Shown: positions 1-8,536, counted from the first letter of the stretch. The stretch is 64,000 nt of DNA from CAZCTC01 sp964501335 (GCA_964501335.1 CAZCTC010000012.1:62001-126000); one strand, 5' to 3'. Notes: generated by a model not told the origin, from the letters alone. Translations and numbers: made by a program.

Positions 1-372
1 GACGACGGCGAGGTGGGCCGGGGCAATCGGGTCAATGGCTTGATCACGCCTTTCCGAGCCACCAGCCTGGAAGCTGCCGCCGGTAAAAACCCCATCTCCC
101 ACGTCGGAAAACTCTATAACCTGCTGGCCTTTGAAGCCGCCCGCCTGATTGTGGAAGAAGTGCCCGAAGTCCGCTCCGCCACAGTCTATCTACTCTCCCA
201 AATCGGCCAGCCGCTGGATCAACCCCTGGTGGCCACCGCACAAATCTATACTAAAGAGGGAACGCTCTCCGCGAAGCTGGAAACAGCCGTAGCCGGCGTC
301 CTCGATCAAGCACTAAACAACATCCCCCGACTGCGAGAACGCATTCTAGGCCGGGAGCTGGCTATTTGCTGA
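1..372 (+). CDS. Methionine adenosyltransferase, archaeal type (3' part)
   Basis: The reading frame is open from the first base, so this is the C-terminal part (123 residues) of a gene starting outside the window. The segment VGRGNRVNGLITPFR followed by AAAGKNPISHVGKLYN is the signature of the archaeal-type S-adenosylmethionine synthetase family, which makes SAM from methionine and ATP in the cytosol. The later stretch with LLSQIGQPLDQP also fits the C-terminus of that family. The archaeal-type enzyme occurs in a minority of bacteria, including Chloroflexota. The stop codon is followed by the candidate replication origin. Third codon positions here are C-rich, whereas the plus-strand genes after 1400 are G/T-rich. 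Confidence 0.85.
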   Translation, partial: DDGEVGRGNRVNGLITPFRATSLEAAAGKNPISHVGKLYNLLAFEAARLIVEEVPEVRSATVYLLSQIGQPLDQPLVATAQIYTKEGTLSAKLETAVAGVLDQALNNIPRLRERILGRELAIC

Positions 373-910
373 GAGGCCTTTATAGCCTTTCCACACTTCT
401 CCCCAAAATCCCAAAAGTTTTCCACACCCCCCGAAATCCCATAAAAAGGGGGAGGGCCTTGACCCTCCCCCATATGCGGGATTAAATTTGTCAACCCCCC
501 CAAGAAGATCTGGGAAAACCGGGGGAAGCTGTGGAAAACTAGGGGTTTTCAGTGGAAAAGTTCGTGATTTTGGGGAAAACTCTTGAAAAAAAACCCAAGT
601 TATCCCAAGCCCCTGCCGGCAAAGCCGGGGCAGATCCCCGCCCAACGCCCCCTGCAAACCCGGCGGCAGAAAAAGTTATCCACTTTATCCCCAGGTTTAT
701 CCCCAGATTGGGAGCCTTCCCATGCCGAAGATTTGGGGGTCCCCCCAGTCTCAATCCCGTATATCTGGGGGAGAAAACAGGTTTTCCCCACAACTAACAC
801 CCCCTATGACTACGACTAACATATACTTACACTTTTATATTGATAGAGATATTTCTCTTCTTAAGAATAACCATCTCCGATAAAACGTTATGTTAAAAGG
901 GTTTTCCAGG
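373..910. other. Candidate chromosomal replication origin (oriC)
   Basis: No credible gene is present. Nonamers matching TTATCCACA at 8 of 9 positions lie at 418-426 (ttttccaca), 530-538 (reverse strand), 676-684 (ttatccact), 685-693 and 697-705 (both ttatcccca). Weaker matches lie at 387-395, 551-559, 600-608 and 782-790. A G/C-rich 9-bp hairpin is at 448-471 (arms ggggaggg/ccctcccc). The stretch 811-899 is clearly AT-rich and could be the unwinding element. Base composition shifts from C-rich on the plus strand before it to G/T-rich after it, as expected where leading strands diverge. recF and rsmG, often near origins, lie 9-12 kb away. dnaA is not in the window. Confidence 0.6.
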
Positions 911-1231
911 TCATGCCCCTGAGTGCTTTAGTAGTGCCAAACGGGCCTTATTTACGTGGCTTTTTTCAAAGACGGTACTTCCGGGTTGATTTTTTCTCGC
1001 TGGGATTTGTTTCTTGTCTCCCGTAACTGACTTTGGGGGGGTATACCGGGCCGCGCTGGCTGGGAAACGTTTTTGTCTCTATGTTCGCTGGCCTTTTGAA
1101 ATGCGCGAAGCTCGGGCTTTTTGCCTGCGCCGCCGGCGCCTTTGCGGTGAAAATGGGGTGACGGCGTTTTCTCTTTTCCATATTTTCGGAGTTAGCGTCG
1201 GAGTTGTATGCCGTTCAGGATAAATTGGGTC
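911..1231. other. Non-coding region with a decayed repeat copy
   Basis: About 320 bases without a convincing gene. Between about 1040 and 1135 the sequence resembles a degraded reverse-orientation copy of the dispersed hairpin repeat described below: a gccgcgctgg block, a T-rich stretch, then imperfect arms and gggctttttgcc. The short frames here have no recognisable family. The resemblance was judged by eye only. Confidence 0.3.
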
Positions 1232-1260
1232 TTGACAGCCAAATCATTGTCGTTTAAAAT
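1232..1260 (+). promoter_or_regulatory. Sigma-70-type promoter of the LacI-family gene
   Basis: TTGACA at 1232-1237 and TAAAAT at 1255-1260 are separated by exactly 17 bp, close to the housekeeping consensus. The first operator begins 7 bp after the -10 box, so a bound repressor would cover the transcription start. Confidence 0.75.
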
Positions 1261-1266
1261 AATTCT

Positions 1267-1280
1267 TGGGAGCGCTCCCA
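1267..1280. promoter_or_regulatory. LacI-family operator 1 (CelR-like perfect palindrome)
   Basis: TGGGAGCGCTCCCA is a perfect 14-bp palindrome and is identical to the operator described for CelR, the LacI-family cellulase repressor of Thermobifida fusca (recalled knowledge). It sits at the predicted transcription start of the regulator gene. Confidence 0.75.
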
Positions 1281-1338
1281 GAATAAAAACAAAGACCCCT
1301 CTTCCTTTTTTGCCTTTCAGTGGAATTGTACGGTTCTG

Positions 1339-1348
1339 CAACCGGTTG
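1339..1348. promoter_or_regulatory. Additional LacI-type palindrome in the leader
   Basis: CAACCGGTTG is a perfect 10-bp palindrome with the AACCGGTT core common to several LacI-family operators. It lies between the two CelR-like sites. Its role is inferred only from this position. Confidence 0.3.
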
Positions 1349-1413
1349 TAAGGGCCTTTTCCCGATAGTGGAACCGTCCCACAGGAAAGTTTTATTAGGT
1401 TGTGATGATGATG

Positions 1414-1427
1414 TGGGAGCGCTCTCA
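1414..1427. promoter_or_regulatory. LacI-family operator 2
   Basis: TGGGAGCGCTCTCA differs from operator 1 by one base and lies 147 bp downstream of it, just before the ribosome binding site of the regulator gene. Two sites at this spacing would suit looping by a tetrameric repressor (inference). Confidence 0.65.
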
Positions 1428-1445
1428 GCATGTAAGGAGAACTCT

Positions 1446-2459
1446 ATGGTGACTCTAGAAGAAATTGCCCGGTTAAGTGGAACTTCCCGTTCTACGGTTT
1501 CTCGCGTGATCAATCAGGATCCTCATGTAAGTCCGGATACCTATGCCAAAGTGATGGAAGTCGTGCGCCGGATGAATTATCAACCGAATGCCGCGGCGCG
1601 CAGTCTGGCGGCCGGGCATAGTCGGATTCTCGGTCTGGTTATTCCTACCACGGTTTCTTCCTTGTTCACGGACCCCTACTTCCCCATTTTGATCCAGGGG
1701 GTCTCTTCAGCCTGTCTGGCTCAGGATTATTCGGTGATGTTGTGGCTGGCGGATGCTGAATATGAACGCCGGACGATTCGGCAGGTTCTTTACAATGGCT
1801 TCATCGATGGGGTTGTGGTTTCATCGATGGCGGTGGATGATCCGGTTGTAGAAGCGCTGGTGGAAAGTTCGATCCCCTTTGTCCTGGTAGGACGCCATCC
1901 CACCAACAGCCGGGTCAACTATGTCGATGTGGATAACTGTCGGGGAGCTGAAGAGATGGTCGGCCATCTCTTCCGGGCTGGCTATCGTCGGATTGCCACG
2001 ATTACCGGTCCCTACAATGCCGTCTCCGGGTTGGATCGTCTTGAAGGCTATCGCGCGGCGTTACGTTCCCGGAACCTGGCTATTGATGAAGATTTGATCG
2101 TCGAGAGCGATTTTTCTGAAATGGGTGGGTATCGGGCCATGCAGCGATTGTTGGAGGTCCATCCTCAGGCGGTCTTTGTGGCCAGTGATTCGATGGCCGT
2201 GGGGGCGTTGCGGGCGGTTCAGGATGCCGGGCTGCGCGTGCCGGAAGATATTGCGGTGGTCGGGTTTGACGATATGCCGTTTGCCGCACGGACGACGCCG
2301 GCTCTCACAACGATCCGGCAACCCATTCAGAAGATGGGGGCGATGGCGGCGGAGATGTTGATTGATTTGATCATGCATCCCAGTGAAGGCGGCCGGCGGG
2401 TCATTTTGCCCACGGAACTGGTAATCCGGGCCTCGTGTGGTTCCGATTTGAAACGTTGA
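1446..2459 (+). CDS. LacI/GalR-family transcriptional regulator (cellobiose/cellodextrin type)
   Basis: A 337-residue repressor. The start at 1446 is chosen because it follows aaggaga and puts the helix-turn-helix (EIARLSGTSRSTVSRVIN) at the N-terminus; the longer open frame from 1320 runs through operator 2. A periplasmic-binding-protein-like sugar domain follows (VSSLFTDPYFPILIQGV ... VGFDDMPFAARTTPALTTI), the usual length for the family. Two CelR-like operators in its own leader imply autoregulation. The two GH94 phosphorylase genes follow after a terminator and are its probable targets, with cellobiose or a related sugar as inducer (inference). No further operator was seen directly before the phosphorylase gene, so part of the control may come from read-through or distant sites. 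Confidence 0.9.
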   Translation: MVTLEEIARLSGTSRSTVSRVINQDPHVSPDTYAKVMEVVRRMNYQPNAAARSLAAGHSRILGLVIPTTVSSLFTDPYFPILIQGVSSACLAQDYSVMLWLADAEYERRTIRQVLYNGFIDGVVVSSMAVDDPVVEALVESSIPFVLVGRHPTNSRVNYVDVDNCRGAEEMVGHLFRAGYRRIATITGPYNAVSGLDRLEGYRAALRSRNLAIDEDLIVESDFSEMGGYRAMQRLLEVHPQAVFVASDSMAVGALRAVQDAGLRVPEDIAVVGFDDMPFAARTTPALTTIRQPIQKMGAMAAEMLIDLIMHPSEGGRRVILPTELVIRASCGSDLKR

Positions 2460-2467
2460 GCCGGCCG

Positions 2468-2502
2468 ACTTGAAGGGACACGTCCTTCAAGTTTGCCTTT
2501 TT
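2468..2502 (+). terminator. Intrinsic terminator after the LacI gene
   Basis: A 9-bp stem (ACTTGAAGG at 2468-2476, CCTTCAAGT at 2484-2492) with a 7-base loop is followed by ttgccttttt. Unlike most hairpins in this window it has a proper T-rich tail. Confidence 0.75.
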
Positions 2503-2505
2503 AAA

Positions 2506-2535
2506 TTGGTTGTCGGTTGTTTTTTATTGTAAAAT
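2506..2535 (+). promoter_or_regulatory. Possible promoter of the GH94 genes
   Basis: TTGGTT (2506-2511) and TAAAAT (2530-2535) with an 18-bp spacer lie about 90 bp before the cellobiose phosphorylase start. The -35 match is weak. Confidence 0.35.
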
Positions 2536-2626
2536 TTTTATCAACTTTCCACGTTTGGCGGCCGGCCCTCAGTCCTGGGGTTCCCGGCACGAGAACACCA
2601 GCTCTTATTTATGAGGGAGATTTTCA

Positions 2627-5071
2627 ATGCGTTACGGATATTTCGATGATGCTCGGCGTGAATACGTGATTACCCGTCCCGATACCCCCCTGCCCTGGAT
2701 CAACTATTTGGGGTCTGAGGCCTATTTTGGCCTGATTTCCAATACGGCCGGCGGGTATTCTTTCTACCGGGATGCCCGGCTACGGCGGCTCCTTCGCTAT
2801 CGCTATAACAACGTGCCTTTTGACGGTGGTGGTCGTTATATTTATCTGCGCGATAATGCCAACGGACATTTCTGGTCGCCTTCCTGGCAGCCTACCCGGA
2901 AACCGCTGGAGAATTACACCTGCCGTCACGGCATGGGGTACACGACGATCGGTTCGACTTTCGAGGGCATTACCGCTCAGACCCGTTATTTTGTTCCCTT
3001 GGGCGAATCGTTGGAAATTTGGGAACTGGAATTGACCAATGAGCGCGCCGAAGCCGCCGATATTTCGATCTTCTCCGCGGTGGAGTTCTGTCTCTGGGAT
3101 GCGCAGGACGACAGCACCAACTTCCAGCGTAACTTCAGCATCGGCGAAGTGGAAGTGCTCGACAATGTGATCTATCACAAGACGGAATATCGCGAACGCC
3201 GCGATCATTTTGCCTATTTTGCCTGTTCCGAGCCGCTGACCGGCTTCGATACCCAGCGCGAGGCTTTCTTTGGCAATTACCGCGGCTGGGAAGAGCCCGA
3301 AGTGGTGGAAAAGGGCGAGGCGACTAACTCGATAGCCCATGGCTGGGGCGTGGTGGGTTCCCATCATGTGAAGATCACGCTGGCGCCGGGTGAACATCGC
3401 ACCGTGCGTTTCCTGCTGGGCTATCAGGAAAATCCGCGCACGGCCAAGTTCGATCCGCCTGATTCTCAGACGATCAACAAACAGCTGGTCCGCCCCATCA
3501 TTGAGCGCTATTTGAAGGCCGATGTCGTTGCCGAGGCCTTTGCGGCTCTGAAAACCTATTGGGATGGGCTGTTGAATATTTTTCAGGTCAATACGCCCGA
3601 TATTCACACCAACCGCATGGTCAATATCTGGAATGCCTACCAGTGTATGATCACCTTCAATATGTCCCGTTCGGCTTCCTATTTTGAATCGGGGATCGGC
3701 CGCGGGATGGGCTTCCGGGATTCCAACCAGGATCTGCTGGGCTTTGTGCATATGATTCCGGAACGGGCCCGGCAGCGGATTCTGGATCTGGCCGCGACAC
3801 AACTGCCGACCGGGGGCGCTTATCATCAATACCAGCCTCTCACCCGCCGGGGCAACGATTCGGTCGGCGGCGGCTTTAACGACGACCCGCTCTGGCTGGT
3901 GCTGGGCGTGAATGCCTATATCAAAGAGAGTGGTGATTGGGCGATCCTTGACGAGCCGACGCCTTATGATAACAAGGCGGGCAGCGAGATGCCGCTTTAC
4001 GATCATCTGCTGCGCAGTGTGCAATATACGTTGGATCGTCTGGGCCCCCATGGCTTGCCTTTGATCGGCCGGGCGGACTGGAATGATTGTCTGAATCTGA
4101 ACACCTTCTCGGAAGAGCCGGGCGAATCTTTCCAGACGACGACCAGTCGCGACGGCCGCACGGCCGAATCGGTCTTCATCGGCGGGCTTTTTGTGCTGGC
4201 GGCCCGGGAATTTGCCGATATTGCGGCCCGCCGGGGTGAACGTGCAACGGCGCAGAAATATCTCGACGCGGCGGCCTGTATGGAAGCGGTCGTGATGGAG
4301 CATGGATGGGACGGCGCCTGGTATATGCGCGCTTACGATCACTTTGGGGCGAAGATCGGTTCTCACGAGTGCAAAGAAGGGCAGATTTTTATTGAACCGC
4401 AGGGGATGTGCAGCATGGCCGGGATCGGTTCCGACAAGGGCTTTCCCGAGCGCGCTCTGGAATCGGTGGCCGAACATCTGGCCACGCCTCACGGTATTGT
4501 GCTGCAACAGCCGGCCTATACCCAATATTACATTCAGTTAGGCGAAATCTCTTCCTATCCCCCGGGGTACAAGGAAAATGCGGGCATTTTCTGTCATACC
4601 AATCCCTGGATTATGATCGCAGAAGCTAAAGTCGGCCATGGTGACCGGGCCCATGATTACTATCTGCGCATCAACCCTTCGGCCCGCGAAGAAATCAGCG
4701 AGATCCATCGCTGTGAACCCTATGTTTATGCTCAGATGATTGCCGGTTGCGACGCTCCCACTCATGGTGAAGCCAAGAACTCCTGGTTGAGCGGCACGGC
4801 GGCCTGGAATTATGCCGCCATTACCCAGTTTATTTTGGGCATTCGTCCGGCTTATGATGGGCTGGAAATCGCTCCGGTCGCCCCTTCCAGCTGGCAGAAG
4901 TTCTCGCTGACCCGGATTTTCCGCGGGGTGACCTATGCGATCGAGGTCGAACGGAAGCGTGAGGGCAATACCGTGGCTTTGACGGTGGACGGTCAGCCGG
5001 TTTCTGGAAACTTGATCCCGGTTCCGACCGACGGCCGCCGCGAAGTAAAAGTGCTTGTGACTTTAGGGTAA
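2627..5071 (+). CDS. Cellobiose phosphorylase (GH94)
   Basis: The 814-residue protein phosphorolyses cellobiose to glucose-1-phosphate and glucose in the cytoplasm, saving ATP compared with hydrolysis. The N-terminus (MRYGYFDDARREYVITRPDT) and PLPWINYLG, then NTAGGYSFYRDARLRRLLRY, are hallmarks of GH94 cellobiose phosphorylases, and the length fits. The catalytic loop GRADWNDCLNLN has its DWND at residues 484-487; by family knowledge the last Asp is the general acid. The phosphate-site region GIGRGMGFRDSNQD is also intact. There is no signal peptide. The start follows gagggaga. A second GH94 gene lies 63 bp downstream, with a long hairpin between. Control by the upstream LacI-type repressor is likely but inferred. 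Substrate assignment is strong by motif but not proven. Confidence 0.92.
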   Translation: MRYGYFDDARREYVITRPDTPLPWINYLGSEAYFGLISNTAGGYSFYRDARLRRLLRYRYNNVPFDGGGRYIYLRDNANGHFWSPSWQPTRKPLENYTCRHGMGYTTIGSTFEGITAQTRYFVPLGESLEIWELELTNERAEAADISIFSAVEFCLWDAQDDSTNFQRNFSIGEVEVLDNVIYHKTEYRERRDHFAYFACSEPLTGFDTQREAFFGNYRGWEEPEVVEKGEATNSIAHGWGVVGSHHVKITLAPGEHRTVRFLLGYQENPRTAKFDPPDSQTINKQLVRPIIERYLKADVVAEAFAALKTYWDGLLNIFQVNTPDIHTNRMVNIWNAYQCMITFNMSRSASYFESGIGRGMGFRDSNQDLLGFVHMIPERARQRILDLAATQLPTGGAYHQYQPLTRRGNDSVGGGFNDDPLWLVLGVNAYIKESGDWAILDEPTPYDNKAGSEMPLYDHLLRSVQYTLDRLGPHGLPLIGRADWNDCLNLNTFSEEPGESFQTTTSRDGRTAESVFIGGLFVLAAREFADIAARRGERATAQKYLDAAACMEAVVMEHGWDGAWYMRAYDHFGAKIGSHECKEGQIFIEPQGMCSMAGIGSDKGFPERALESVAEHLATPHGIVLQQPAYTQYYIQLGEISSYPPGYKENAGIFCHTNPWIMIAEAKVGHGDRAHDYYLRINPSAREEISEIHRCEPYVYAQMIAGCDAPTHGEAKNSWLSGTAAWNYAAITQFILGIRPAYDGLEIAPVAPSSWQKFSLTRIFRGVTYAIEVERKREGNTVALTVDGQPVSGNLIPVPTDGRREVKVLVTLG

Positions 5072-5081
5072 GATTCTGTTT

Positions 5082-5115
5082 TTTCGCTCGCCGCCCCTTG
5101 GGGCGGCGAGCGAAA
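5082..5115. repeat. 16-bp perfect hairpin between the two GH94 genes
   Basis: Arms TTTCGCTCGCCGCCCC (5082-5097) and its exact complement (5100-5115) are separated by TT. The 3' arm ends in AAA and no T-run follows, so it does not look like an ordinary intrinsic terminator. In an operon it may act as an mRNA-stabilising or processing structure (inference). It stops 19 bp before the next start codon. Confidence 0.8.
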
Positions 5116-5134
5116 CCATGGACAAGGAGGACGC

Positions 5135-7546
5135 ATGCAATACGGCCATTTTGACGATGCGCGGCGTGAATATGTGATCACCAATCCTAAAACGCCGGTG
5201 AAATGGATCAATTATATTGGGACGCTGGCTTTTGGCGGCTTTGTGGATCATACCGGGGGGGCATTGCTTTGCAAGGGCGATCCGGCATTGAATCGGATTC
5301 TTAAGTACATTCCGCAATTGCCGGCTTCGGAGTTTAAAGGGGAGAGTTGTTATCTGCGTCTGCATGAGCCCGAGGGCTACCGCGTTTTTTCTCCCTTCTT
5401 TGTTCCGACGCTCGATCGCTATGACCTTTATGAATGCCATGTCGGGTTGGGTTACACCCGGATCGTATCGGAATTCTACGGCATCCGTGCTGAAGTGACG
5501 ATTTTCGTTCCGGAAGGTGAAGCGCGTGAAGTGCGCGACTTTCGTATTACCAACCTGCGCCCCACCCCCGTGAAACTGGATGCCGTGCCGGTGGTCGAAT
5601 ATACCCATTTCGACGCTCTCAAGCAATTGACCAATGCCGACTGGGTGCCGCAGACGATGCAGAGCCGGATTTATTGTGAAGCGGACGGCCTGAAGACGTT
5701 GCAGCAATATGCCTTTATGAACCGGGAGCGGGCGGTCAATTTTTTCACGGCCAATCTGCCGATCAGCTCCTTTGAATCCGACCGGGCACGGTTCCTGGGC
5801 GATCATGAATATGGGACCTGGATGCATCCGCTGAGCCTGGATTCTGCCGAGTTGAGCAACTATGAGGCTCATCGCGGCGACAATATCGGGGCGCTGTTGA
5901 TTCCGTTGGGTGAAATCGCGCCCGGAGCCACCGTGCGCTTGATTACTCAACTGGGGCAGGAATCTAGCCTGGAGACGGCTCTGCCCGGAATCCAGAAATT
6001 TCGCGATCCGGCTACGGTCGATGTGGCGCTCTCTTCGCTGGCAGTCGCCTGGGAACGGCGGCTCACCGGATTTCAGGTGTCCACGCCCGAATCCGACATG
6101 GATCGGATGTTGAATGTCCATAATCCGCGGCAGTGTTTTATCACGTTGAACTGGTCGCGTTATCTTTCGCTCTATCAGCTGGGATTTGGAGCGCGCGGCA
6201 TCGGTTTCCGGGACAGTGCTCAGGATGCCATGGGAGCTTTGGTCGTGGCGCCGGCGATGGCCCGGGCTTTGCTGGAGAAGCTTTTGCACGTGCAGATGCG
6301 CAACGGTTCGGCCAAACATCAGCTCAACCCGTTGACGATGGTGGCGACCGAAGGTGATTCCCGGGAAGTCGAAGAGGCCCCCCACTATTACAGCGATGAC
6401 CATCTCTGGATTGTGCTGGCAGTGGCGGCTTACCTTAAGGAGACCGGCGATTTTGCTTTCCTGGAACAGCAAATTCCGTATTACGACAAAGATCGTGCCG
6501 GTCTGGCCCTCGAATCGGGGAGCGTTTTGGATCATTTGCAGCGGGCCCTGGCTTTTACGGCGCAGGATAAAGGCGCGCATGGATTGCCGCTGCTGGGCTT
6601 TGCCGATTGGAACGATACGGTCAATCTGCGTAAAGGGGCTGAATCGCTTTTCTCGGCCAATCTTTACGGCAAGGCCTTGTTGGAAATGATCGATTTGCAG
6701 CGCCATTTGGGGCAGGCCGATCTGGCGGCCCTCTATGAAAAAGATTACGCCGTCATGCGGGATGTGGTCAATGCGGTAGCCTGGGACGGCGAGTGGTATG
6801 TCCGTTATTTTGATTTCGACGGCACGCCGCTGGGGTCGCACCAGAATTCTCACGGGCAGATCTATGTCAACGGGCAGTCCTGGCCGATCATTTCGGGATT
6901 TGCCACGCCGGAGCGGGCCGTGGCCGCGCTGGAATCGGTCTATAAGAAGTTGAATACCAGCAGCGGGATCAAGTTGAGCGGTCCCGGCTTTGACGGATTC
7001 GACCCGACGAAGGGCGGCATTACTACCTACCCTCCGGGCGCTAAGGAAAACGGCGGCATCTTCCTGCATGCCAATCCCTGGATGATCATTGCGGAAGCGT
7101 TGATGGGGCATGCGGAGCGGGCCTTTGAGTACTATCGCCAGATCAACCCTGCCGCGAAGAACGATCGGATTGACGAGTTTGAATGCGAACCTTACGTCTA
7201 TCCGCAGAACATTCTGGGCGACGAGCACCCGCAGTTTGGGCTGGGTCGCAACAGCTGGCTGTCGGGGACGGCCTCCTGGACCTATCAGGCCGGGACGCAA
7301 TATCTGCTGGGCATCCGGCCGGATTATGCCGGGCTGCGCATCGATCCCTGCATTCCGGCAGAGTGGGACGGCTTCAAGGCGGTGCGCCGCTTCCGGGGAG
7401 CCGATTACGAGATTGCAGTCCGCAATCCGGCCCATGTGGGACGGGGCGTAGCTGAATTGATTATTGATGGAACGCCACATAGGGGCAATCTGATCCCGGC
7501 CTTTGGGGATGGTCTGCGGCATCAGGTCGTGGCGATTCTGGGATGA
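5135..7546 (+). CDS. GH94 disaccharide phosphorylase, acceptor unknown
   Basis: The 803-residue protein shares the N-terminal pattern of the preceding enzyme (MQYGHFDDARREYVITNPKT) and the GH94 catalytic loop GFADWNDTVNLRKG, with DWND at residues 491-494. The region GARGIGFRDSAQDAMG corresponds to the phosphate-binding segment. Sequence around the acceptor site differs from cellobiose phosphorylase (ADWNDTVN rather than ADWNDCLN), so it may use another acceptor such as cellobionic acid or laminaribiose; I cannot decide which. It has no signal peptide and is cytoplasmic. The start follows caaggagg. It probably belongs to one operon with the first GH94 gene. Its stop overlaps the start of the next gene by 4 bases (ATGA). 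Confidence 0.88.
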   Translation: MQYGHFDDARREYVITNPKTPVKWINYIGTLAFGGFVDHTGGALLCKGDPALNRILKYIPQLPASEFKGESCYLRLHEPEGYRVFSPFFVPTLDRYDLYECHVGLGYTRIVSEFYGIRAEVTIFVPEGEAREVRDFRITNLRPTPVKLDAVPVVEYTHFDALKQLTNADWVPQTMQSRIYCEADGLKTLQQYAFMNRERAVNFFTANLPISSFESDRARFLGDHEYGTWMHPLSLDSAELSNYEAHRGDNIGALLIPLGEIAPGATVRLITQLGQESSLETALPGIQKFRDPATVDVALSSLAVAWERRLTGFQVSTPESDMDRMLNVHNPRQCFITLNWSRYLSLYQLGFGARGIGFRDSAQDAMGALVVAPAMARALLEKLLHVQMRNGSAKHQLNPLTMVATEGDSREVEEAPHYYSDDHLWIVLAVAAYLKETGDFAFLEQQIPYYDKDRAGLALESGSVLDHLQRALAFTAQDKGAHGLPLLGFADWNDTVNLRKGAESLFSANLYGKALLEMIDLQRHLGQADLAALYEKDYAVMRDVVNAVAWDGEWYVRYFDFDGTPLGSHQNSHGQIYVNGQSWPIISGFATPERAVAALESVYKKLNTSSGIKLSGPGFDGFDPTKGGITTYPPGAKENGGIFLHANPWMIIAEALMGHAERAFEYYRQINPAAKNDRIDEFECEPYVYPQNILGDEHPQFGLGRNSWLSGTASWTYQAGTQYLLGIRPDYAGLRIDPCIPAEWDGFKAVRRFRGADYEIAVRNPAHVGRGVAELIIDGTPHRGNLIPAFGDGLRHQVVAILG

Positions 7547-8283
7547 CCGACGACAGGTCAGTGTTGGGGTCAGGAAACGGGGCGAGAATGGGGACTCGCC
7601 CCGTTTCCGATCGTCCTTTCGTCTTTTTAAACGTGGCCATGTCCCTGGACGGCAAAACGGATACCATTGCCCGGGGGGGAGCTGCCATCTCCTCTCCCCA
7701 GGATCGCGTGCGGGTCGATCAACTGCGGGCATCCAGTGATGCCGTCATGGTCGGCGGCCGCACCCTGTTGGGCGACGACCCCAAATTGACCGTCAAATCG
7801 GCGGAATTGCGGGCCGAGCGGCAGCGTCGGGGCCGACCGGAAAATCCGGCCAAAGTCGGCATTGTGACCCGGGCGGATTTGCGTCCCGAGAGTCACTTCC
7901 TTTCGGCGGGACCGGCCCGGATTTTTATTATCACCACGGAGCAGAGTTCTCCCGAGCAGATTGCCGGGTTGCGCGCTCTCGGCGTCGAAGTCGTGGTGCT
8001 GGGGGAAAATCGAGTGGATCTGCCGGCAGCCCTGCATTATTTGAAGCAGGCCGGTGTGGACCGTTTGATGGTCGAAGGCGGCGGTACCCTGAATGAAGAA
8101 CTGTTGCGGCTGCATTTGATCGATGAACTCAGCGTTTACATTGCCCCTCTTATTTTCGGCGGGGCAACCGCCCCTACTTTTGCTTCCGGCCCAGGTTTCC
8201 TGCGGGAAGAAGCCCTGGCTTTACAGCTCACCCAGGTGGAATCCCTGGACGGCGGCGTCGTGTTGCATTATCGGGCAACTTAA
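7543..8283 (+). CDS. RibD C-terminal-type pyrimidine reductase (riboflavin synthesis)
   Basis: A 246-residue protein of the RibD C-terminal/archaeal Rib7-like family, which reduces the ribosylamino-pyrimidine phosphate intermediate with NAD(P)H. The motif RPFVFLNVAMSLDGKT, the block DAVMVGGRTLLGDDPKLT and the end motif LMVEGGGTLNEELL are typical. The deaminase domain of bifunctional RibD is absent. The start used overlaps the GH94 stop as ATGA, suggesting translational coupling; a second ATG at 7588 would remove a 15-residue extension with no family match and is a fair alternative. ribA follows after about 0.75 kb of repeats, so the pair probably serves flavin synthesis. No FMN riboswitch was recognised. 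Confidence 0.85.
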   Translation: MTDDRSVLGSGNGARMGTRPVSDRPFVFLNVAMSLDGKTDTIARGGAAISSPQDRVRVDQLRASSDAVMVGGRTLLGDDPKLTVKSAELRAERQRRGRPENPAKVGIVTRADLRPESHFLSAGPARIFIITTEQSSPEQIAGLRALGVEVVVLGENRVDLPAALHYLKQAGVDRLMVEGGGTLNEELLRLHLIDELSVYIAPLIFGGATAPTFASGPGFLREEALALQLTQVESLDGGVVLHYRAT

Positions 8284-8290
8284 GCCCTTG

Positions 8291-8437
8291 GCATCTGTAC
8301 AGTAAGCATTTCTGGCCTCCCGCAAACGGATTCCGCCCTGTAAAAAGCGACGCGCTGTGCGAAGCAGGGGGATAGATAATTTTTTTATTCATATTTTGGG
8401 CGGCTTTCTGAAGCCGCCCAAAATAGGGGCTTTTTTT
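8291..8437 (-). repeat. Dispersed hairpin repeat, copy 1 (reverse orientation)
   Basis: In reverse complement the order is: gggaa/aaaagcccc, 15-bp hairpin (arms 8392-8406 and 8411-8425, loop tctg), A-rich linker, ccctgcttcg, GCGCGTCGCTTTTTAC, then TTTGCGGGA. This matches the family consensus. The hairpin arms here are GGGCGGCTT-based. Confidence 0.8.
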
Positions 8438-8452
8438 GTTTTCAATGATTAA

Positions 8453-8536
8453 GCATTTTATGGCCTGCCCTAACAGGGCGGGCCACAAAATGCAGTTTAT
8501 TCCACCCCTTCTCTCCCGCTTGCGGGAGAGAAGGGG
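8453..8536. repeat. Palindrome pair (second repeat family, copy 1)
   Basis: An imperfect palindrome (8453-8493) starts gcattttatggcc and ends ggccacaaaatgc. It is followed by a 15-bp hairpin CCCCTTCTCTCCCGC (8505-8519) with its complement (8522-8536). The same two modules in the same order recur near 32207-32295. Confidence 0.75.

Noticed and set aside
1014..1223. Short plus-strand frame before the LacI gene
   Set aside because: It runs through what looks like a decayed repeat copy and has no ribosome site or family.
2780..4525. Long reverse-strand frame opposite cellobiose phosphorylase
   Set aside because: Composition is Arg/His/Ile-rich as expected for an antisense shadow, with no recognisable domain.
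5063..7732. Very long reverse-strand frame (889 codons) opposite the second GH94 gene
   Set aside because: It is a shadow of the plus-strand codon bias; it has no family motif or ribosome site, while the plus frame has complete GH94 motifs.
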